From Paramyrothecium sp. XJ0827 (Eukaryota; Ascomycota; Sordariomycetes; Hypocreales; Stachybotryaceae): a stretch of DNA of 64,000 nucleotides. Position 1 is the first letter of the stretch, and every line of letters begins with the position of its first letter. Of the stretch, positions 56,276 through 64,000 are shown one piece after another. A program made the translations under genes and the position numbers. The stretch is from positions 1,798,001 through 1,862,000 of the forward strand of contig JAJFPB010000004.1 of NCBI GenBank assembly GCA_020881915.1, written 5' to 3'. Below the pieces are notes generated by a model. That model saw only the letters and a program-made list of their open reading frames with translations, was not told the DNA's origin and did no database searches.

Positions 56276-57807
56276 GTTGATCTAGTCAAAGAAGGTTGAG
56301 AGCCAGGCGAAAAGGGTCTATGTGGATTATGCTCTCCGCCAGGGTCGATAAGACCGGAGACGGATGGGACATTCGGGCACAGAGGGTCAATTATATGAAC
56401 GGAATTCCGGGGTGGCCCCCACAACGGTACACGGGGAGCGACAGAGGAAAAAGCTAGTCATTGCCAAGTCTCACTCGGCAAGGGAGGGATATCCAATTTG
56501 GTCATAGAGTCAAGGGCGAGAGGCTGAGGCGGGGATAGCAGGCGTCACGAGAAGTGGGTGTATATATGCTCGTGAAGCAGACGAAAGGCCTAGCCGCCCA
56601 CCTATGCCGTCAGGACTGGTCAAATTCTTTCACGGGCAGCGATTAAATCGTGCAACCCCAGTCAATGATCACTGTGTCCTCACATCTGATCCATGCGGTT
56701 TGGCATGTCTTGAAGCAAGGTTGAGTAGGAGTACCCGCCACTGGGCAGTTGGATCTCCTCGGAACAATCCGCACTTCTTGATAATGGATGTGCAACTGGG
56801 CTATCTCTTGTCGAGGCTGATATCGCCCGCCGGGTCATGCTCCGTTCCATGTACAATGACAAACAAAAGCGTTGTCAGATAGTCCATGGGGGTAAAGGGC
56901 CGCCACGCGCGGGGGGATATGGGGGGCGGGGAGCCGGGCTACGGGGAGCAGAGGGATCGGTAAAGCAGCAACGGCAGCAGCAGCCGCGGGTGCATGGGCA
57001 GATTTCGATCGGATCATGTCTCAAGTGGACCCACGAGGTCGATCAAGTTGATGACCACTAGCTGAGGCAGAAAGAGAGGCTTAGAGGGTGCCGGCATGCA
57101 GTTGTCGCATTCCAAATGGGTGAAGGGGATTTGTAAGAGGTGCAGTGTAAGTGAGCGTGAGATGAGACAAGATGGGGGGAGCTGAGTTGGGTAACGGTGC
57201 TAAGGCAAGGTACGGCGTCCCGCTGTCGCTGTCGCTGTCGCTACCGCTGCCGCTGCCGGCGTGGCAGATGATCCGAGGCGGCTCTGTACAACCTGGAGAG
57301 AGAACCTGGACAAGGCCGTGTTTTAGCGGCAAACAGTTGCCCTGTACAGTAAGGCGAGGTTCAGCTGCGTGGCTCGGCGCTGCGTGGGTCGCACCCATGC
57401 AGAACGCGGGGGCACCTCTCAATCGACAAAGACAACACGCGCCCAAGCCAAGCCTCCCTCTCTGCAAGCACAACCGTGATGAGGCGAACGCGAGCAGTAT
57501 AACCTCGCCAATTGTCCGGATTCTCTCCAGACGCACTGTTCGTGGTCTCTCCCGCCTCCTGCCTCCTGCCTCCCGCCCCCTGTTGACCTGCTGCGAGGTC
57601 TTGCACCACCTCCCACAGAGACGAAAGGGAGTGCCAAACAAACAATCCACCCGGCGCTGGCCCGCCCCTGCAGACCCGCGGAATGAAGCACCTGGTTCAC
57701 GATAGCTTCTAGCGACTATACGGCAGATTGCTCCGAGTCACGATAGTCACGAGCTGCTCTTTTTTTCGCCGCCCCCTTGCTCCCTGCGCGCCGCATCGCA
57801 CGTAGCC
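56276..57807. promoter_or_regulatory. Divergent spacer membrane-protein gene / spc19
   Basis: A 1.5-kb spacer. A CTGTCG/CCGCTG hexanucleotide tract is at about 57221-57257. Overlapping frames on both strands (57081-57705) have no domain. The hidden first exon of the neighbouring membrane protein may lie at the left end. No gene is supported. Confidence 0.45.
57221..57257. repeat. Hexanucleotide tandem repeat (TCGCTG / CCGCTG)
   Basis: About six units of six bases, changing from CTGTCG to CTACCG to CTGCCG along the tract. Confidence 0.8.
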
Positions 57808-58393
57808 ATGGCTACCGCCCCCGGCTCTTCCTACGCCGACTGCGTTTCCTCCCTCCGCTCGTCCCTCAAATTTCTCGAGTCCTCGGTCGATACTCTCGAC
57901 AATGGCGTGTCTGACTTTCCGCGGCTCGGCAATGTTCTCAAAACAGTTCGCGTAAGCTGGTTTTTCCTCCTTGCTCCTACGCCCTGTTTTCGTTGCAAGC
58001 ACTGACTTGGCTGCCCTGCTTGTGAAGCATTACGAGCTCATCCCCCAGCCCACACTGGCCGCCGCCGAAGCTTCTCTCCGCGATGAGATTGGCCCCTACA
58101 TCGCATTGCTCCTCGCCCGCGCCGACTCGCAGATCGAGCGTCAGGAGCGTCGCATTGAAACCCTGAAAGCACGCGCTGAGTTGCAGCAAGGCCGTCTTGC
58201 CCGGCCCGACGAATACGCCAGCAACAGCCGTGCCGCCGCCGCTTCGCTACGGGGTAAGCGGTTAAGCGGCGAGGACAAGCTACGGGCTCGTGCCGTGCGC
58301 CAACGAAAGGAGGCGCTTCGCTATGGGGTCGAAAGGCTCGAGCTTGAGGTTTTGCAGAAGGAGAGGGAGCTGAGGAAACGCCTGGACGGGTGA
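57808..58393 (+). CDS. spc19: DASH/Dam1 complex subunit Spc19
   Basis: Exons 57808-57951 and 58028-58393 encode 169 residues. Spc19 is part of the fungal DASH (Dam1) complex, which forms rings on microtubules and couples kinetochores to them. The N-terminal half has SYADCVSSLRSSLKFLESS and DTLDNGVSDFPRLGNVLKT; the splice junction then gives VRHYELIPQPTLAAAEASL, the family core. The rest is predicted to be a long charged coiled coil (about 75-165) rich in Arg, Glu and Leu. The intron (57952-58027) has donor GTAAGC. The length matches known Spc19 proteins. DASH is fungus-specific among well-studied groups. Confidence 0.92.
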
Positions 58394-59304
58394 ATGTGGC
58401 CTTCCATCGATGCCCGGCACTCATAGCACATAGATCGGGTCGCCTCTTTGTGAATCGTCGCGATCGAAGTATAATAGCGTTGCCAGATGGTACGAGGCAC
58501 CAAGAAGCACGTTTCTACATTGAGGAAGGTAATTTCACGCTCCCAGCACGCACGCCGTCCCACCACAGCATTATCTGAGGCGGGGGGAGCTCTTCGGGCC
58601 ACTACACAAGTTGTACTCGGTGGCTCCGCATTGTCACGGGCGAAGCAGGTACTGCCACCTCTCGCACACAGTGCTTTGGTCAAAAGTCTGATGAGAGAGC
58701 ATGCGATGTTCAGCATATAGCAGCAGCAAGCATTCATCATTCTAGAAATTATTTCATTTCAACCAGTCTCTTGCCAATAAGGGGGAATCTCAGGTTGTGC
58801 TAGTCGTACTACTGTGTATAAGTCGACTTCTCCGCCGCCCCTCTGCCAGAAAACTCGCCTGGCCCCAAACCCAAACGTCCCATGCTTTTATCATTTGACT
58901 CCAACATAGCTGGGAGGCAAGTCTATCCAGGCAGACAGCTCCTCGTGATTTGTGCAGAGAATGCCCTCCTCCTCCAATCGGGAGGGCTGAAATAGACAAA
59001 GAGAATACAGAACCGAACGGCGGGGACCGCAATGGTGTAGGTAGAAGAAGCGTTAATGCCTTCGTGAACTCGTGCACCACGTACTGCAGAGCGGACGATG
59101 CGTGTCCGCGATCCATCAATACGAAATCCTTAGTCGAAAAAACTCCAGGCGACCATATTCGGGTAAAAACTGTGGTAGAGAAACAAGGAAAAGGAGAAAG
59201 GTAGAAGATAGGCCGAGCCGCAGTGGCTCGGGAGAAGTATGCGCCAAAATAGGCTTGGAAAATGAAAACAACTTCGCCATCTCAGATGATCCCAATGTCA
59301 TAGC
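58394..59304. other. Convergent 3' spacer spc19 / sho1
   Basis: A 911-bp spacer between convergent genes. Only short overlapping frames, with no recognisable gene, RNA or repeat. Confidence 0.5.
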
Positions 59305-60364
59305 TCATAATAGGATAAGATAATTGCTGGGCGCAATACCTGTCTCTCCAGTCTCTTTGCGTGCTTGCCACCACCTTCCGCTGACGTCTGAAACCTCGAG
59401 GATTTCGTGTTTCGAGAAGGAAATCTCGTTGGCGTCATCTGGGTTGGCTTCGTAGCTGTAGATCGCTTTCGCGCGATAAGGGTATTCCGTAGGCGGCACC
59501 ACTTCTGTGTCGGCGCCTGGGGAAGCCGATTTGGGCGGTTGGACAGCGGGGGCGCCAAAGGGCTGTGGGAGTGCAGAACCTCGGCTGCCGTTCATCTGCG
59601 AGGCACCACCGATGGGAGACGGGTTCTCGAAGCCATTCAATTGAGCGGACGTATACATCTGGGGTGGTTGAACTGAATTTGAGGTTTCGGGACGGCCGGT
59701 AGCGTAGCCATTCATGGTTGAACGGTGCATTGTCGAAGATTCCTTGGCGAGCGCAAAAGAATCGATAAAAGCGCGAGGTGTAGATGACGGCGTGGAGCCA
59801 AAGTAAAAGATCCAGACGACCTGTGTCTTGTTAGTCTTCTAATCCAGATTTCAGCCAAGGCAACATCATACTATGACAATGGCTAACAAGATGAAGCCAG
59901 CGGCAGCAGCCTCTTGAGAACCCTCGGTCGAATAGATTAGGAGATTGACTGATGAGGTGACCAAAACGAGGCCAGCAGCGAGGTATCCCGTGACTGCGAC
60001 ATGGTAGACGTGGACGGTATCGCTGGCAATGACGAAGAAGACGCCAATAATGGTGAAAAGGCTATATACCGTAGCCCACCAAGGAAACGCCGGAAGTTTC
60101 TTGCTGGCTTCAGGCGGATCTTGGACTTTCGCGATGATGCAGGAGATGAATGTAATGAACCAAGCCAGCTAGAGGCCACAAGGTAAGTAATTGTTGGAGT
60201 ATCGATCGGCATGAAAATCAACGTACCAGAGCAATGGAGATGGAAGCCAGGGCAAAGGGATCGCCCAAGATGTTCCCCAGGTTTATCTTCTTGCGCCCAC
60301 CGTACTGCCGTGAGTGATCCATTTTCCCAAGCGACGGAGGACCTAGAGATCCGTACGAGGGCAT
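59305..60364 (-). CDS. sho1: High-osmolarity signalling protein Sho1
   Basis: Exons 60364-60227, 60168-59872 and 59820-59305 encode 316 residues. Sho1 is the four-span plasma-membrane osmosensor/scaffold that brings Pbs2 and Ste11 together upstream of the HOG MAP kinase; in filamentous fungi it also affects virulence and wall integrity. Membrane helices lie in [19 protein letters not shown] onward, [39 protein letters not shown] and [18 protein letters not shown] Gln/Ser/Pro-rich cytosolic linker follows. The C-terminal SH3 domain (about 255-316) has ALYSY-like [15 protein letters not shown] and the APSNYLILL end. The first ATG (60364) is chosen because no ATG occurs in the preceding 570 bases. 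A second in-frame ATG (60322, MDHSRQYGG) is closer to many relatives. Confidence 0.96.
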
Positions 60365-60938
60365 AAGGGTTCGAACAGAGTCGTATAGGCTGGGTGAGGT
60401 GGATGGGTTGGATGGGGCGAGGACGTCGACACTGAGCGCCTCTCAACCGGGCGATATCGAGAAGAGGTCGGCGCGCAAGGTCGAGACAGGATTCGGATGC
60501 AAAGCCAGCGGCAAGGTGACTACTCTCGAGGATTTGCAAGACGACACGCAGATCGAAGCGGAGGAGGATGGGTTGGTGCGCAGCCCCTGGCTAAAAAAGT
60601 AGCGTTGCGATCGGGGGTCTAGTTAGGGGCTGTCGCGGCGTCTCTCGGGGATAAGGTAGGTATGTAGGCGAGTCGAAAGGTCGGTCTCAAAGGACGGAAA
60701 GGGGGGCGAAGAGAGTGAGACGGAAGTAGAAAGAAAAAAAGAAAGGAGCCCAAGAATTGACAGGTTCGGACGGGCGTAGATGAAATGACGGGAAGGATGC
60801 GGCGGAGAGAAAGGAAGAACGAGAAGAGAATGAATAGGGAGGAAGAGGAGAAGGAGTCAAGGCTGTGGTGGTTGGGTGGTGCAGGTGCAGGTGCTGGTCC
60901 CTGTGCTTTGTGGTGGGTGGACCTTGGATCAAGGTACC
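60365..60938 (-). promoter_or_regulatory. ATG-free, pyrimidine-rich leader and core promoter of sho1
   Basis: Read on the minus strand, this 574-base stretch has no ATG. Between about 60690 and 60870 it is almost all C and T, the usual sign of a fungal transcription start region. The gene-proximal part is therefore probably a 5' leader of several hundred bases. Confidence 0.6.
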
Positions 60939-63900
60939 CATCAGTGGTCAAGGTAGGGAAAGATACTTGTGACTGCGCTGCCGTTTCTGTGTGTCCGGAT
61001 GTTCCGCCTGGAAGAAGAGGAATTGGACGCCAAGGTGCAGAGAGGCGTAAATAGGTGATTAGGGAATACGCGTCAGGCACCACAGGCGTAAGTTGCGGTA
61101 CTTTGGTAGAGCTGGGTGGGGTATGGAAGCCCGTAGGAAATGGCAGCGGGCCGCTATGGCAGGGGTCCAGCGTCGCGTCACAGTACCTTGAGGACAGGTA
61201 TACGGTGCAGCGTCGCAAATTCCTGACCCTTGGCTGCCAAGGGTGGTTTTGGGCCAGTCAGGTTTGGAGGCTGTCGCAACTCTTGTGGACACGAAGCACG
61301 AGAAGTAGTATGTAGGAGCCAGAGGAAAAGCAGGCGCAATGAGAGCGCATGACGGAAGGGACAAAACAACAGACGAGGATGATACAGAATGCGACGGCAG
61401 CCGCCAGTTAGCTTTGCAGTGACGTTTGTGTTCGTTGGCGCGGCGGCGGAGGCGTCACGGGCAGGATTGGGAGAGGACGATGAGACAAGAGGGGCTGGGC
61501 TGGGCTGGTGCTGAAGAGAACGGGCCGCCGCGGTACACGCAACTCAATGCATGCATGTCAGGAGCAGAGGGAGATGAGGCCCATCGAGCCCAGGCTGCAT
61601 GATGCGGCGACACGACACACAGCAAACGACGAATCCAGCAATTCGGGGCTCTCGCGGCCTCGTTTGACTGGTCTTAATTTGGCTCCTGGGCCACGGACCT
61701 GTAAGCTTCCCCTGGGGACCCCTGCGGCGTGGCAGAGGAGAGTGGCTGCAAGGCAAGCTATGGATGGGGTAGTGCGATGAGGCCGAATGTGGATTTGGAC
61801 ATGAGGTTATTACCCCGGTCGCAGCGCAGTCTTCGAGCGCAGACGAAAGCCGTTGGATGCGACTGCTGCACGATAGCGCAGGAAAAGCACGGGCACAGGG
61901 CACGCGATCTGATCGACCGGCATTTCGTCAAGGAATGCACAGGTTGGCACATAGGTACACAATAACAGATTGTGGACCAGCAAATGCGTTGGCTGCGCCT
62001 GGGTCGTGGCCTGTCTCAGGAATGCCATAAAGCACAATACCATGCACCGACAGCCAATGAAGCCGCCCAATGGGCCTGAGGCGAGGTAAGGTAAGTTAAG
62101 TATGGAACAAACAGTCCCTCTTCGACCGGCGAGGCCAACTCCGTTCTCCGTTCCCTTGAAGCTGGTCCAACCGAACCATGGTAGCCAACCCCAAGCCTGG
62201 CATTTAACGACTTCCAAGACCAAAGACGCAACGAGGGCGCGGGGCAGCCTTACGCTTACGAGTCCGGATAGTAAGCAACCCAGCCATTGGCGAACAACCC
62301 CCCAGGACTCCACCGTCGTGCGGCTGCTGTTGGATACCAAGAGGGGCTTCGAAGTATGCAGGCCGAGTCTCTCTGATGGCAGTGACCTTTGCCCCAGTCT
62401 TTATGTTCAGATCAGATTACAGGGGGCCCGAGCACTTCCCTCCACGAACTTTCATGTTTCAGCGTCACGACCCTACTTTGGTAGAGTAATTAACTAACAC
62501 GATTCCTTTTCCCCTCTTATTTTACATTTAAAAAAATGACAACCAAATCTTGTTTGAAAATTAATTTTGACGCCGCATGGATGCAGTCAGAGACTAGCGC
62601 ACACCAGTGCAGAGTGTTAAAATGTCTCTGGTTCCAGCATGTGGCGCCTAACCTCAGTCATAACGTCCAGTCCCCATAGCCAATCGCGAGCACCACCATC
62701 TGTCGATGTTTCACATTGATGTCACATAGTTTTGGTTGCTCTGGGATCCCGTGTATGGTTCTCTGGTGACGTAGCTTTGGCCTGAAGTTGGTCTCTTGTT
62801 ACCGGCAGGTCTAGATCCGGCTTTTTGGTGCGTGAGGCCTACCCCGTCTTCCAGGCTCCATCTAGTAATTTGACCAGGCCCGGCTCTCCAAAATTCGAGG
62901 GACCGTGGTCTTGTGATTGCAGGTAGGGAACTAATATTCTTGCCCACGATTATTCACAAACCCAATTGACCTTTCCTCATTCTCTGCCAAACGTCATGCC
63001 TGCCACCATCTTGGCAGTGTCGGTATTGTGGGGAGACCATGAATCCAAATCCCGATGCCTTTGTTTACACACAGGTAGTGACAACAAGTCACGGTGCTAT
63101 GGATGCTCCTAAAGAATATCCAAATTCAGTCCCTGAACCGGATTACCAAGGTCTCAGGTACACATACCATACCAGCACATGTAACTCATTCAATCTAGCC
63201 TATGGCCCGTGGGGAAGGATAACCAGAGTTGTTTCAGCTAAGCGTAGTCTTCTGACTATGACCTGAGCCGCAATATCCGATGTCATGAGGACCGCGTAAG
63301 GAAATTGGTGGTGTAAGTCAGATTTCTGGCTATCTACAAGTATAGTCTTTACACGTGCTCTTCCATACGCCCCTGCTTACTCGTAGCAAGCTCATCCTGG
63401 ATTGTTTTGTATAGATGTATTGTCTTCGAATGCGCAACGCTAGTTTCCGACTTCAGTTCATGATTGGCCACCATGGTTCTCGCGTTCGCTCTTGTAAGAA
63501 GAACACACTTGGATTTGCACAGCATTATATGCCCATAAACCACGTGATGGTTAGATCATGGGGATCCTGAAACCCGTCCACACCCCTGATCATGGTGGTA
63601 TGTGCCGCAAGAGTTTTTAGTAGGGCCCTGCTGTTTGCTGGCTAAGGTCGTTAAAGTCATTTATGGTGCCGGATGACTCGAGGCGTCGGTCGCACCCCAA
63701 AACTGCAGATATCACTGCCCGGAAATCTGCTTCTTCTCCCTTCATGTGAACATTTGCCTCTCCTGCTCTTGTAAGGCTTTGCCAATCAAGACACGCGTCT
63801 TATGACAATAGATAATGTTTGGCACATTGAGGCCTGTCCTGCCAGGAACATATTTGCCGGTAAGACGCGCACCACTTCAACGGTGTGCCAAAATGCCGCT

Positions 63901-64000
63901 TGGCTTTGCATGGCCTGTACCAAACAATACCTTGTCGTCTCATAGTGCCTTTTCTTCTTCCTTGCGATGCTCTGCTCTCCTGATGCGGCGTTCTGCCATT
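60939..64000. other. Gene-free right end
   Basis: No supported gene. Frames are short and overlapping. An AGGTAAGGTAAG motif lies near 62081-62093. An AT-rich block is found at about 62490-62565. The most right-hand 1.5 kb shows no domain, tRNA or repeat. A gene whose promoter starts here may lie beyond the window. Confidence 0.45.

Noticed and set aside
57081..57705. 177- and 189-codon opposed frames before spc19
   Set aside because: Low complexity around a hexanucleotide repeat, no domain, on both strands at once.
1..64000. CRISPR array, transposon, viral remnant or biosynthetic cluster
   Set aside because: No spaced direct repeats, transposase, integrase or reverse-transcriptase motifs, terminal repeats, or PKS/NRPS-type modules were seen on reading both strands.

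Overview
This window is nuclear DNA of a filamentous ascomycete (Pezizomycotina, most likely a Sordariomycete). Genes carry short introns, mostly 46 to 150 nt, with GTRNGT donors, CTAAC-like branch points and AG acceptors. The gene set includes a DASH subunit (Spc19), a Sho1 osmosensor, a complex I accessory subunit (absent from Saccharomyces) and a Sqt1-type ribosome factor. I could reconstruct 21 protein-coding genes exon by exon and two intron-bearing tRNA genes. I saw no rRNA, transposon, CRISPR array, viral remnant or biosynthetic cluster. The species cannot be named from sequence alone.

Layout. 1-5 kb: gene-poor, with two convergent copies of the same intron-containing tRNA gene. 5-10 kb: a mitochondrial-type HAD phosphatase (minus), SCO1 (minus) and, across a 355-bp divergent promoter, the Set1/COMPASS PHD subunit Spp1 (plus). 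11.6-15 kb: a single-pass membrane protein and Sqt1. 15.6-23.7 kb: glycine decarboxylase P-protein (minus), the tiny TOM5 (plus), Nup57 (minus) and the complex I CHCH subunit (plus). 23.7-29.3 kb: no recognisable gene. 29.3-31.4 kb: a secreted CAP/PR-1 protein with a probable long leader and leader intron. 31.4-37.8 kb: no recognisable gene. 37.8-43.7 kb: a DUF3237 protein, Pop7 (minus), a Rogdi/Rav2 protein and a NIPSNAP protein (minus). 45.3-55 kb: a CTR copper transporter (minus), ATP18, an FSH1-type serine hydrolase, proteasome lid Rpn5 (minus) and a large glycine-rich-domain protein. 55-61 kb: a single-pass membrane protein (minus), Spc19 and Sho1 (minus). The last 3 kb are empty.

How the genes relate. 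At least eight products act in or on mitochondria: the HDHD5-like phosphatase, SCO1, P-protein, TOM5, complex I subunit, NIPSNAP, ATP18, and possibly a second form of the FSH hydrolase. SCO1 (copper delivery to cytochrome oxidase) and the CTR transporter (copper uptake) form a functional pair about 38 kb apart, and the CTR promoter has copper-regulatory-like motifs. Most genes form divergent or convergent pairs with short spacers, as in compact fungal chromosomes. The exceptions are two gene-free stretches of about 6 kb flanking the secreted CAP gene. I found no clearly new multi-gene system. The observations most worth checking are the twin tRNA introns, two very small multi-exon genes (TOM5, ATP18), long ATG-free leaders, an alternative-start hydrolase and the motif cluster before the copper transporter.
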